A stretch of 64,000 bases of DNA from Acaryochloris sp. CCMEE 5410 (GTDB lineage Bacteria; Cyanobacteriota; Cyanobacteriia; Thermosynechococcales; Thermosynechococcaceae), in the NCBI RefSeq assembly GCF_000238775.2, contig NZ_AFEJ02000003.1, positions 62,001 through 126,000 on the forward strand, written 5' to 3'. The first letter of the stretch is position 1. Every line of letters starts with the position of its first letter. Positions 7,583 to 16,022 of the stretch are shown in pieces. The translations under genes and the position numbers were made by a program. The notes under the pieces were generated by a model. The model made no database searches and had not been told where the DNA came from. It was given only the letters and a program-made list of their open reading frames with translations.

Positions 7583-8754
7583 GTGAGGATGCAACATCGT
7601 TATTGGGCCACTGCGCTTTCTGGAACGTTGGTCTCGATGACGCTAGGGAGTGGTCTTCTACCAGCACAGGCTGAGGAGACGCAAACGGGGACTAAAACAC
7701 AGCCAATGCATCAGGAGGTTGAAATCTCAGCAAATCCTGACCTGCCTATAGCCGATCTGTTGGAAGTCCCTAGTGAAGCAGAACTTTCTGCAGAGGAAGG
7801 CGATCAACTGGCACCCCTTACATCGAAGCCTAGCGCTACCGCAGACGCCCTAAAACCGACAATTGCAGAAACCTCCAATTCAGGAGCGTTGCTGCCCACT
7901 CACGCCCAAGAATTTGAGAGGACAGAGGAAAGCAAAATACAGCCGCCCACACTTTTCCTTGAGACCAGCAGGCAGGCCCCCCAGCCCTCTTTTACAAACG
8001 GCCCTCTGGCACAGACTCTGACGCAGAAACCACCTGAAACTCCGCAGTCCTCATCTGAGACTCCACAGACAACTGATAAGGAAGACTGGCCATCGCCCGT
8101 TAAAGACAATCAAACCTTCTCCTTTGTCTTAATCGATCAGTTGGAGGTTCGCACCGTTGATGGCCCAACGACGCTGAACTGGGATGCGATTGGCTGGGTG
8201 GGGGCGACATCAGACGCTTCTGGTTCAAAACAGAAGGTGATGTGGGCCTCTCGGCGGACACTGGCGGTGAGGCAGAGGTACAGGCTCTATACGGTCAACT
8301 GGTTGCACCTTTTTGGGACTTTCAGGCGGGCCTAAGGTATGACCGCTTGTATGGTCCTGGCCCAGACCGAGGGCGGGCCTTTGCAGTGGTCGGCATCCAG
8401 GGATTAGCGCCCTACCTACTTGAGGTGGATGCTTCCCTATTCATTAGCGAGGATGGCGATGTTTCAGCCAGACTCACGGGAGAATATGAGATGTTGCTGA
8501 CCCAGCGCTTGATCTTACAGCCCAAGGCTGAGATCAATCTTGCCGCCCAGAGGGTTGAAAACTTTGGTGTTGGCTCAGGTCTTAATGATATTGAGCTGGG
8601 GCTGCGACTCCGCTATGAGATTAGCCGTAAGTTTGCTCCTTACGTTGGCATCAACTGGCAGCGCAAGTTCTTTGAAACCGCTGACTTGGCTAGAGAAGAA
8701 GGAGAAAGCGTCGGGGACTTCTCGGCCCTAGCGGGCGTAAGGCTTTTATTCTAG
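7583..8754 (+). pseudogene. copB: copB, outer-membrane copper resistance protein, one-base frameshift
   Basis: Two reading frames together make a full CopB. The first starts at GTG 7583 (GAGG upstream) with a signal peptide (LLPAQA-EE), a Pro/Thr-rich segment and the CopB start FSFVLIDQLEVR ... LNWDAIGWVG. The second continues GDIRRFWFKTEGDVGLSADT and runs through the beta-barrel (GLRYDRLYGPGPDRGRAF) to the aromatic C-terminus VRLLF at 8754. The frames meet at a run of five G at 8200-8204; one extra G would restore one gene of about 390 residues. Either copB is broken or a base was lost in sequencing. It follows the copA and Met-rich genes in the standard copper operon order. Confidence 0.85.
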
Positions 8755-8778
8755 AGTTGAGTACGATTGGAGATTGGA

Positions 8779-8795
8779 TATCATTCTGAGATAGG
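8779..8795 (+). promoter_or_regulatory. Degenerate copper-type operator (site E)
   Basis: TATCAT-TCTGA matches the left half and gap of the operator, but the right half is GATAGG instead of TYTCAT. TATTCT at 8801-8806 could be a -10 for the gene at 8864. It is probably a decayed or weak site. Confidence 0.3.
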
Positions 8796-8863
8796 AACTT
8801 TATTCTGCGATCCTAAATTTACGTTAGCTAATTTGAACACTAATACGTCACGAGGGAATATCG

Positions 8864-9205
8864 ATGACTCTTCACCGTTTCACAAAGGCAGAGCCAAATA
8901 CTGCAGCTTTTCTTTTGGCTCACAGTGGCGAAAGTCACGTTCGCTCAAGTAAAAGCCAGAAAACTGAAACTTCAACATCTCATGGATCGGAGACTGTGCC
9001 AAAGTCTCAGCATACTGAGCCTGCCGAGATTGCCAAGCCGTCGCCTATCCCTGTAGAACCTTCTACAGCGTCAGTGGTAAGTGATCAGACAACGCTTGCA
9101 AGTTCCATAATGGGCTTTCCCTTCGGTTTGGGTGAACTCTCCTTAGGTTTGATTCTAGTTGGCCCAGTCTGCTTGTCTGCTGTAAGACGGTGGCTGCAGT
9201 CATGA
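8864..9205 (+). CDS. Unknown single-span membrane protein in the copper cluster
   Basis: A 113-residue protein with a hydrophilic Ser/Thr/His/Lys-rich N-terminal part (residues 20-80, containing HSGESHVRSSKSQ) and one C-terminal hydrophobic helix (about 84-105, FPFGLGELSLGLILVGPVC). GAGGGA is well placed before ATG 8864. I recognise no family. Its last codons overlap the start of a PepSY-type gene (ATGA), so the two are coupled and probably act together in the membrane. Confidence 0.5.
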   Translation: MTLHRFTKAEPNTAAFLLAHSGESHVRSSKSQKTETSTSHGSETVPKSQHTEPAEIAKPSPIPVEPSTASVVSDQTTLASSIMGFPFGLGELSLGLILVGPVCLSAVRRWLQS

Positions 9206-9486
9206 GTTCCGCTCGCTTGAACCTCCGCCGCCTACACAAAGCAACTGCCCCATTGATGTGTGTTCCCCTGCTGCTAACGTTACTCACTGGCGTTGGGTTT
9301 CAAATGGCGGCTGTCAGCGGCAAGGGAGATCAGTTTCTCTGGCTGCTGGACCTTCATCGAGGAAAGTTTGGTCGATTTAATCTAGAGCTGGTCTACCCAT
9401 TCCTCAACGCGCTTGGCCTACTGGTACTGATCATTACGGGAACGTTGATGTGGTTGAAGCAGCGTCAACCTCGGGTAAGACGGTAA
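9202..9486 (+). CDS. PepSY-associated transmembrane protein
   Basis: A 94-residue membrane protein with helices at about 17-36 and 63-84. The pattern LHKATAPLMCVPLLLTLLTG and the closing ITGTLMWLKQR resemble PepSY-associated TM proteins, which are frequent next to copper and iron transport genes. ATG 9202 overlaps the previous stop; an in-frame GTG at 9190 is a less likely start. The function is unknown. Confidence 0.6.
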   Translation: MSSARLNLRRLHKATAPLMCVPLLLTLLTGVGFQMAAVSGKGDQFLWLLDLHRGKFGRFNLELVYPFLNALGLLVLIITGTLMWLKQRQPRVRR

Positions 9487-9494
9487 CTCCCAAC

Positions 9495-10205
9495 TCATTC
9501 AACTCTGATGATGTTTTGCATCCCAAACCAGTTGTAGCGCCGAATGCCCCAGGGCAGGCCAACCAACAGAATCAGAAAAATAGCAGACAGGGCAATTCCG
9601 GCAGGTAGACCTATTGTAAATGCTGACCCCATGTAGGTTAGGAGAAGGGTTGAAGGAATCATGCCCAACAAGGTAGCGCTGGCGTAGATGGGGAGCGAAA
9701 GTCCGGTAATACCTGCGCCATAGCTCATTAAGTCAAACGACAAGACCGGAAGTAAACGAGTCAGGAATATCAACCAGCCAAGATATAGCTCTCCTCGCTC
9801 CTTTGAGAAGTAGATGAGTTTCCCAGTGAGAGCGTAAACAGTGGAACGCCCTAAGGTACAGCCAATGTAGTAAGCAACCAAGCTACCAATAAATCCACCC
9901 ATGACGCTGTAGATTCCCGCCACTAGAGACCCCCATATTGCTCCGGCAGCAACTGCAATGGGGGCACCTGGAATCGGACTAATCACCACGGATAGAGCCA
10001 CGATGCCTATGTAGACGAATGGACCTAGCCAGCCTGCGTTGATGACCGTTTGCCTGAAGGTTTCAGGGCTAGATAGATCGGGCGGAGAATAAATCCACCA
10101 GCAGGCTAGCAAGCACCCGATGAGCAGCAAAAATGCAATCGCATTTGGGCGGGTGAATAGAGCCCGCAATCGTCTGATTTGGCTTCTCCTTCTCAATCTA
10201 CCCAC
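9495..10205 (-). CDS. TVP38/TMEM64 (DedA-like, VTT domain) membrane protein
   Basis: A 236-residue polytopic membrane protein with a basic N-terminus followed by about six hydrophobic helices. The VTT core is visible: VISPIPGAPIAVAAGAIWG, then GGFIGSLVAYYIGCTLGR and LIFLTRLLPVLSFD. Family members are thought to move or organise lipids; some are linked to metal resistance. It is convergent with the PepSY gene and lies 17 bases beyond the second multicopper oxidase on the same strand, so it may be the distal gene of that operon. Confidence 0.8.
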   Translation of the reverse strand: MGRLRRRSQIRRLRALFTRPNAIAFLLLIGCLLACWWIYSPPDLSSPETFRQTVINAGWLGPFVYIGIVALSVVISPIPGAPIAVAAGAIWGSLVAGIYSVMGGFIGSLVAYYIGCTLGRSTVYALTGKLIYFSKERGELYLGWLIFLTRLLPVLSFDLMSYGAGITGLSLPIYASATLLGMIPSTLLLTYMGSAFTIGLPAGIALSAIFLILLVGLPWGIRRYNWFGMQNIIRVE

Positions 10206-10222
10206 GCCTAATTCCCAGATCC

Positions 10223-11701
10223 CTAAGCTTGCATCTCAATCGTGCCCATCATTCCTAGTTCCTCATGATCGAGAATATGACAGTGGTAAACAGTTTTGCC
10301 TGGATAGTCTTTGAATGGAATCCGAATCCGCACCGTCTCACCAGTTGGGATTAAGACCGTATCCTTCCAAGTTTGATACGGCTCAGGTTTACCATTTCGG
10401 GCAATCACCTGAAAGGGATTAGTGTGGAGATGGAAGGGATGATCCATGACCCCAGTATTTGAGATGTCCCAATCTTCTATGGTGTCCAGTGCTACTTCCG
10501 TATCAATGCGCTGCGGATCAAAAGACTTGCCATTGATTAAAAACACCATTCCCTGTCCCGGCACCATGCCATGATTGAGGGCAAATTTGCGTTCAGTCGT
10601 TGGGCTTGCCAGGTCATCTACGGGAAGCAGTTTTTGGGGTAAAGATTGCGGTTCAACCTGGCCTGAGTAGGACAATGTTGCCAAGGTCTGAGGGGAGTCT
10701 TGATCATTTTGGTGCATCATTCCTGGCCCCATATGTTCCCGACCCATCATGCCGGGTCTCCTGCGATTTTGACCCATCATGCCGCCCATCATCCCCATCT
10801 GCCCTCGGCTGTAGGGCAGATCCAATAATCGATACTCGCCGGGTTCTTGCTCCCCACGCACAAGGACTTCAGCTCGTTCACCCGGCGATAAAAGGAGTTC
10901 CGACATCTCAACAGGAACTGATAAGGGATGACCATCGGTCGCAATCAGATAAAACGGATGCTTTTCCAGCGCTAAACGATAAAATCGGGCATTGGACGCG
11001 TTGACCAACCTCAGCCGCGCCAACCCACCTGCGGGAATTGAAAATGAAGGATTGACCTGACCATTGACCGTCACAAGATCCCCCTCCCGACCCGCCATGC
11101 GACCCATCATGGGTCGATCTTGTTCAACCACAAAGTCTTTTAAAAACAGAAAAATCTCTTCTGCTGCCTGAATTTCAGGTATCTCATCCAGCGGGCCTCG
11201 GACGACGAAAATACCGCCTAACCCTCCTAGAATTTGGTCCGCAACATAGCCATGTAAATGGGGATGGTAGTAGGCTAATCCCCCGGAATGCGTCTGAGGA
11301 ATTGAGAACTCGTAGGTGACCTGTTCCCCACTGCCAACGCTGAGAAAAACGTTGTCTGCATTGCCTGTGGGTGGAATATGCAGGCCATGGTAATGCAGGT
11401 TGGTCGGGTCTGGCAGATTATTCTGAAACCGGATCCGCACGGTATCACCGAGTTTTGCTTCCAGCCGTGGGCCAGGAATCTGACCGTTATAGGCCAGTAA
11501 ATCCACGGTTTCGTCCCCTAAATTAATCTCCCGAGCGCTGGCTTCGAGGTCAAGTTCCAATACCCCATTGCGGCTGGTGTGCAGCTTTGGACGCTTGACC
11601 TGAGGCTCAGGGGCTGTTTGGGTTTGACCACGACCGCATCTTGAAAGCAGTACAGAACCCGCACTACTGGCGCACAAGGCTAGAAATTGCCTACGTTGCA
11701 T
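10223..11701 (-). CDS. Second multicopper oxidase, CueO/laccase-like, Tat-exported
   Basis: A 492-residue oxidase distinct from the CopA type. It opens with QRRQFLALCASSAG, a twin-Arg-like signal; C22 after LLSR might be lipidated, though the box is atypical. Copper ligand blocks are HYHGLH, YYHPHLHG, HPFHLHTNPF and YHCHILDHEELGMMG. A Met-rich insert (MGMMGGMMGQN to GPGMMHQ) resembles the regulatory Met loop of CueO and suggests cuprous oxidase activity. An AGGAGG Shine-Dalgarno lies at about 11711-11716. Operator site F stands 66 bases upstream, so it belongs to the same regulon although it is transcribed the other way. Confidence 0.9.
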   Translation of the reverse strand: MQRRQFLALCASSAGSVLLSRCGRGQTQTAPEPQVKRPKLHTSRNGVLELDLEASAREINLGDETVDLLAYNGQIPGPRLEAKLGDTVRIRFQNNLPDPTNLHYHGLHIPPTGNADNVFLSVGSGEQVTYEFSIPQTHSGGLAYYHPHLHGYVADQILGGLGGIFVVRGPLDEIPEIQAAEEIFLFLKDFVVEQDRPMMGRMAGREGDLVTVNGQVNPSFSIPAGGLARLRLVNASNARFYRLALEKHPFYLIATDGHPLSVPVEMSELLLSPGERAEVLVRGEQEPGEYRLLDLPYSRGQMGMMGGMMGQNRRRPGMMGREHMGPGMMHQNDQDSPQTLATLSYSGQVEPQSLPQKLLPVDDLASPTTERKFALNHGMVPGQGMVFLINGKSFDPQRIDTEVALDTIEDWDISNTGVMDHPFHLHTNPFQVIARNGKPEPYQTWKDTVLIPTGETVRIRIPFKDYPGKTVYHCHILDHEELGMMGTIEMQA

Positions 11702-11721
11702 CCCTGTCCCCTCCTAATGTT

Positions 11722-11741
11722 GGGGCTGTCCTAGCAGCCCC
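11722..11741 (-). other. Hairpin in the leader of the second multicopper oxidase
   Basis: A 7-bp GC-rich stem (GGGGCTG and CAGCCCC) with a 6-base loop sits between the operator and the Shine-Dalgarno. It has no U-run, so it is more likely an mRNA 5' stabiliser or translation modulator than a terminator. Confidence 0.4.
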
Positions 11742-11767
11742 CTTACTCTCAATTAGGGCACAAGATT

Positions 11768-11784
11768 ATGAGATTAGGATGATA
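11768..11784 (-). promoter_or_regulatory. Copper-type response-regulator direct repeat (site F)
   Basis: On the minus strand the site reads TATCAT-CCTAA-TCTCAT, the same half-sites and 5-base gap as sites A-D, oriented toward the multicopper oxidase. TAATTG 12 bases further on is a possible -10. Confidence 0.55.
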
Positions 11785-11833
11785 TCTCTTCGTGCGGCAA
11801 GCACTTTGTGCCAAGCCAGGGTGGATAGTAGCC

Positions 11834-12355
11834 TTAGGAATGATGTTCTGCAAATACGGTAGTCTGCCCTGCCTCATCAAACGTGAATACAGAATAGGGT
11901 TCTTTGATATTCCCCGATTCCATCCCCGGTGATCCAATTGGCATGCCAGGGACGGCTATACCTGCGACATCAGGCTTCTCAGCCAGTAATCGTTTAACAT
12001 CAGCAGCGGGAATATGGCCTTCAATCACGTAACCATTTGCGATCGCAGTATGGCAAGACGCTAAATCATCCGGTACATTATGCTCCCGCTTAACCCCTTC
12101 TAGATCCTCAGTGATATTATCTTCAACCTGGAATCCGTGAGCCTTCATATGCTCTATCCAAACCCCGCAACAACCGCAGGTGGGGCTACGGAAGGCCGTA
12201 ATTTTCAATGCTTCAGGGGGAAGGTTTTCTGCGATTGCAGGGTGATGCATCTGTTTGGGGGCAACCGCAGCATAGATGCCTATACCGACGCCACCCGTCA
12301 CTAGAATTGCAGCTCCGATACGCAACCAAGGGTGTTGGAAAAGAGTTTTTATCAT
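11834..12355 (-). CDS. DUF411 metal-binding protein
   Basis: A 173-residue protein with an N-terminal membrane anchor or uncleaved signal (residues 10-32), then a DUF411 domain: SPTCGCCGVWIEHM at about 58-71, ASCHTA, GHIPAADVKRLL and GMPIGSPGME. The TCGCCG and SCH cysteines are likely metal ligands, as in CopG-like proteins. It probably binds copper in the periplasm. A MerR-type promoter at 12420-12451 points at it, while no CopR-type site does, so it may be under the other regulator of the cluster. Confidence 0.85.
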   Translation of the reverse strand: MIKTLFQHPWLRIGAAILVTGGVGIGIYAAVAPKQMHHPAIAENLPPEALKITAFRSPTCGCCGVWIEHMKAHGFQVEDNITEDLEGVKREHNVPDDLASCHTAIANGYVIEGHIPAADVKRLLAEKPDVAGIAVPGMPIGSPGMESGNIKEPYSVFTFDEAGQTTVFAEHHS

Positions 12356-12419
12356 TGTTCAGTTTGCTGAATATTAGATTGACATCGAGCGTGAATTAGT
12401 TGCGATGTCTGTTGGCTCC

Positions 12420-12451
12420 AGTATAGCCATACCCACCCACTAGAGTGTCAA
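12420..12451 (-). promoter_or_regulatory. MerR-type promoter with a 20-bp spacer
   Basis: On the minus strand TTGACA (12451-12446) and TATACT (12425-12420) are good hexamers held 20 bases apart, the stretched spacing that MerR activators correct. It drives the DUF411 gene, whose start is 65 bases downstream. The same spacing occurs at 1189-1220. Confidence 0.55.
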
Positions 12452-12526
12452 GGGTCATTGACTAGGACATATTCCTGCTATGGTTTTCAGGAGATTTAGT
12501 ACCCCAAACACTAGCGATTTCTCTGA

Positions 12527-12604
12527 TCTCATCCTGATTTCATAATGTTTTGCCAAAATTTTCGAGGAGGCATGACTGAGATCTTTAATGTGATTCCGAG
12601 TTAA
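12527..12604 (+). promoter_or_regulatory. Orphan copper-type operator (site D) with a 10-codon stub
   Basis: TCTCAT-CCTGA-TTTCAT at 12527-12543 is a full operator. It is followed by GAGGAGG (12564-12570) and ATG 12572, but the frame MTEIFNVIPS stops at 12604. The strong ribosome site and operator imply that a copper-regulated gene once began here and has been deleted, its place taken by a haemagglutinin remnant. Confidence 0.5.
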
Positions 12605-12628
12605 TTGTTCACGCATGCTCAGAGTTAG

Positions 12629-13399
12629 ATTCAATGCATCACTTTTGCATCAAATGACCGAAAGTTCCGTGAGTTCTTTCCCAGAAATCGCCTTATCTCA
12701 GGAACCGCTACTAGTGGTCAGGGAGGTAATATTTTTCTGAATATCGATAATCTATTACTTCTGCGTCGCAATAGTACAATTTCTGCTTCTGCTGGCATTG
12801 CTGGTAACGGCGGGGACGGTGGGAATATCACCATCAATACTGACCTGTTAGTAGCTTTGGAAAATAGTGATATCACAGCCAATGCTTTTACCGGAAAAGG
12901 GGGGAATATCCTTATCAGAACTCGCGGTTTGTTTCTATCCCCCGATAGCGAGATTACCGCAAGTTCTGAAAAAGGTATTGATGGTGTAGTCGAAATCATT
13001 AACCCTGAAATTGACCCCAGTGCAAGCCTTACGGAATTACCGGAAGCCGTAGATCCCCCTCAAGAAATTGCGCGGGGTTGTAATATTCGTGATGTCTCGA
13101 AGACCAGTAGTTTTGTCTTTGTTGGGAGAGGGGGGGTACCTCCCGGACCACATGAACTTCAAACGGCACAAACAGTATGGCAAGATTTGCGTACACCTTA
13201 TACTCAATCTCCCCCAGCTATAACATCTAAAAGTCCTAATCAAGCCCCAACGTTACCTTCCCACAAGAATACTAGCCTTGTTGAAGCTAAAGGGTGGGTG
13301 CGAAATGCTGAGGGTCAAATCATTCTCACTGCAAATTTACCTGAACTGTATTCAACTGATTCTGCACAACCCCTTATTGCTTGTAAAGACACACAATAG
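12629..13399 (+). pseudogene. 5'-truncated filamentous haemagglutinin-like gene
   Basis: An open frame from 12629 to the TAG at 13397-13399 lacks a proper start. It encodes the C-terminal 256 residues of a cyanobacterial haemagglutination-type secreted protein: beta-helix repeats (SGQGGNIFLNIDNLLLL, GDGGNITINTDLL, GKGGNILIRTRGLFL) and then the typical tail QEIARGC ... SSFVFVGRGGVPPGP ... AEGQIILTANL. The N-terminal secretion domain and most repeats are missing. The 5' end abuts the orphan operator at 12527, so the join is a deletion or insertion scar. Confidence 0.8.
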
Positions 13400-13652
13400 A
13401 TTACAACGCTACTTGATAGGTTTGACAATCAGCTTTAATCTGTTATGAGTGCGAAGCATAGCTATCGAACGGTATGCTGATATAAACGCAAGGCTAAAGG
13501 AGGAGAATAGGCGGAAAAACTGTCGTCAAGCCTGTATAGCCAGGAATCAAGTTTGGAACCTGAGGCTAGATAGATACTACTCCAGCAAGGTTGTCCCAGT
13601 CTACACTTACTGCCAATCTCGGAGTTGCACCTCCACCCTTCCCAGGATAACC

Positions 13653-14849
13653 ATGAGTCCAGCCCTGCCCTCCCTGATTGTCAATCGCTCATTTCTCACA
13701 GAGCTTCTTCAGGCTGAGAAGCCCTGCTGTGCCTTGGGCATGGTAGAAGTTGAGGATCAGCAATGTGGGTTTGTGGCCCTACGACCGGAGCCAATGATTC
13801 CAACAGGTGTGACGGATCTGGGTTTCAATTTTGGGCATACCCTTTACGGAACCAGCAAATATGAAGTGATCCACTTTGCCTTTGAATTCTATGGTTTTCA
13901 GACCTTCAATGTTCTGATCAATCCCAATAATGCGATCGCGAAAACGGTATTGCAACTCATGATCAAGACTAGGGATTACTTTTTCTTCGCCATTGATGAA
14001 GAGACGGGGATTGCCACAGCTTTTCGGAGTCAGATTGGGGATGGACCAGCGGGGGCATTTGAACAGAAAGTTACGGTTTTGACGAAAGATTGTTGGTGTC
14101 TCACAAGAGGGCAGCAGCAATCAGCTTTTCCTAAAGCTCGGTTAGTGATTCTGGTGGAAGCGGGGACGCATCTGATCACGGATGCGCTGATGTGTCCCTA
14201 TCGGATGGGAGAACGAGTTAGGGCGATTAAACTGCTGCGTTCTGTGAGCGAAGGGATGCTGCTGATGTGGGACCGGGGACTGCATTCGTACAAGATGGTT
14301 AACGCAACGCTCAAGCAGAAGTGTCACCTACTCGGACGGGTGCCTGCCAATGTGAAATTTGAGCGGGTCGAAGACCTTGCAGACGGGTCTTATCTGAGTT
14401 GGATTGCCCCAGACCGTAAATCCAAGAAAAAAGGAGGCACCCGCATTCAAGTGCGAGTCATTGAATACACCATTGAGGACGAGGCCGACCCCCAGGTCTA
14501 CCGATTGATCACGGACTTGCTGGATATTGCCCTATTCCCAGCTTTATTGTTGGCGAAAGAATACCACCAAAGATGGGAGGTCGAAAACACACTGGATGAA
14601 TTGAAGACCCACCTCAATGGCCGCAAAACCCCGATTCGTTCCAAGAATCCGCGTGAAGTGATTCAAGAAGTGTATGGATGGTTACTGGCGCATTGGGCGA
14701 TTCGGTGCCTAATGTTCCAAGCCGCACAACAAGGTGAGATTTCACCGTTGAGTATCGGTTTCACGGGCACCCTCAAAGTTGTACGCAGAGCAGTTCCCAC
14801 CTTTCAATCCACATCAGCTCAAGACCTCCCTTTTTTCTCAGTTGGCTAG
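13653..14849 (+). CDS. IS4-type DDE transposase
   Basis: About 398 residues from ATG 13653. An in-frame start at 13449 would add a basic, non-conserved leader. The transposase core shows DRGLHSYKM (second catalytic Asp) and YHQRWEVENTLDELKTHL, the Y-(2)-R-(3)-E-(6)-K-like signature of the IS4 superfamily. I could not find convincing terminal inverted repeats or a target duplication around it, so the element's edges are unknown; it lies between the haemagglutinin remnant and the gene at 14967. It appears intact. Confidence 0.8.
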   Translation: MSPALPSLIVNRSFLTELLQAEKPCCALGMVEVEDQQCGFVALRPEPMIPTGVTDLGFNFGHTLYGTSKYEVIHFAFEFYGFQTFNVLINPNNAIAKTVLQLMIKTRDYFFFAIDEETGIATAFRSQIGDGPAGAFEQKVTVLTKDCWCLTRGQQQSAFPKARLVILVEAGTHLITDALMCPYRMGERVRAIKLLRSVSEGMLLMWDRGLHSYKMVNATLKQKCHLLGRVPANVKFERVEDLADGSYLSWIAPDRKSKKKGGTRIQVRVIEYTIEDEADPQVYRLITDLLDIALFPALLLAKEYHQRWEVENTLDELKTHLNGRKTPIRSKNPREVIQEVYGWLLAHWAIRCLMFQAAQQGEISPLSIGFTGTLKVVRRAVPTFQSTSAQDLPFFSVG

Positions 14850-14966
14850 CCCACGAGATTTTAGAACAGACCCTTCCCCCTCGACTGGGAAGAAGCAATC
14901 CCAGAGTTGTCAAAAAGCCAAGGTCAAAGTTCCGCTCAAGAAAACCAGCGCACAGAGGCAGTGGAA

Positions 14967-15509
14967 CTAACGTGCAAAGATTAGCTTTTGCCATACCCAA
15001 CACGGCTTAGCGCTATCCGAACTGTATTGGGGCACTAACTCAGGTGCAACATTCTGTAGGATAGGTTGCACCTTCCCTGGCTCTACGTACTTCTGTACCT
15101 CCCAGAATTTGTCCTCATTGGCGGGGATTGCGCCCTCAATTTGAGCAAGTGCCTCTCTGCTGGCACCCAACACCTTGGCATAGGCATCTTGAGTTGATTT
15201 TCCAAATCTAGGTTCAGGCTCCCCGGCATGGGGATTGGGGACCAGAGCATCGATTAGTTCTCCATACTCTACAATGATCCGCCCCGATAGACAGCAGACG
15301 CCAATAGCCCCTTTGGTCCGTGACTCTTGATAGGCATTTCCGGCTTTAGTCCAAAAATAATTCCAGCGAGTTGTCAATTGATGTCTGCTTCGTGGCCTGT
15401 GCGTCGTCGAAAACATCTGCATTTGAGTTGTTCGATCCGGGTTCTGCCTAGCCCAGGCTCTCGCTGCTTTTGCCGGGGTGAGTTTTGTGTCTAGATTAGT
15501 AGTCCGCAT
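14967..15509 (-). CDS. Unknown plasmid protein
   Basis: A 180-residue protein of no family I recognise. It has a basic N-terminal half (TPAKAARAWARQNPDRT, RPRSRHQLTTRWNYFW) and an acidic, probably helical C-terminal half (ASREALAQIEGAIPANEDKF). No signal peptide or membrane segment is seen. Its stop lies close to the presumed right edge of the IS4-type element, so the C-terminus may have been cut by that insertion. Confidence 0.5.
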   Translation of the reverse strand: MRTTNLDTKLTPAKAARAWARQNPDRTTQMQMFSTTHRPRSRHQLTTRWNYFWTKAGNAYQESRTKGAIGVCCLSGRIIVEYGELIDALVPNPHAGEPEPRFGKSTQDAYAKVLGASREALAQIEGAIPANEDKFWEVQKYVEPGKVQPILQNVAPELVPQYSSDSAKPCWVWQKLIFAR

Positions 15510-15665
15510 TGCTTTGCTTTCAAGGACAATCTATATCTATTTCCGAGCGAGTCGGCCAAAGTTCGACACGTTCACGGAAAATTTTGGGAAAGTTCAGGTA
15601 TCGATTCTGCGATCGCAGTCTTTAATAGCTGTAATACCTAAAGTCATTACCAAAAGGCGATAACT

Positions 15666-15857
15666 ATGGAAAATACAATCACGGTCGAAATTTCCCAAAC
15701 TCATGTGGCAGCGCTGCTATTAATTGCTCAGCGCCTTACCTTTGAAGACTGCTTAAGACGGACGGATGGAGTAAGAGATATTGAGCAGGCATATGATTTC
15801 ATCAACGCGATTGGAAGCTTGCGAGACGCGCTGGAAAATGCCCAAAGAGTCCACTAG
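15666..15857 (+). CDS. Small hypothetical protein
   Basis: A 63-residue acidic, helical protein (VAALLLIAQRLTFEDCLRR, IEQAYDFINAIGSLRDAL). AGGCGA lies 6-11 bases before the ATG. There is no recognisable domain. The composition is protein-like, but size and lack of homology knowledge keep confidence moderate. Confidence 0.45.
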   Translation: MENTITVEISQTHVAALLLIAQRLTFEDCLRRTDGVRDIEQAYDFINAIGSLRDALENAQRVH

Positions 15858-16022
15858 CTTAGTTTCCATCGAGAATCCAACGATCATCCACCGACTTACC
15901 GATCCATAAACTTCTCAACTAGGAGCAAGATCGGGGGAGTGGCCCCAGCCTTTTCCACTGCGGCCATGATGTTGTCTTTTGACTCACCTGCTGCACTCGC
16001 TGGGCTGGATACTTCGGATCAC

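Noticed and set aside
6302-7667. Several Cys-rich minus-strand frames opposite the Met-rich copper genes
   Set aside because: CAT-rich DNA from Met codons produces Cys/His/Met strings on the other strand; no start sites or independent support.
13400-13652. N-terminal extension of the IS4-type transposase from 13449
   Set aside because: The extra 68 residues are basic and unlike transposase N-termini; ATG 13653 begins the recognisable protein.
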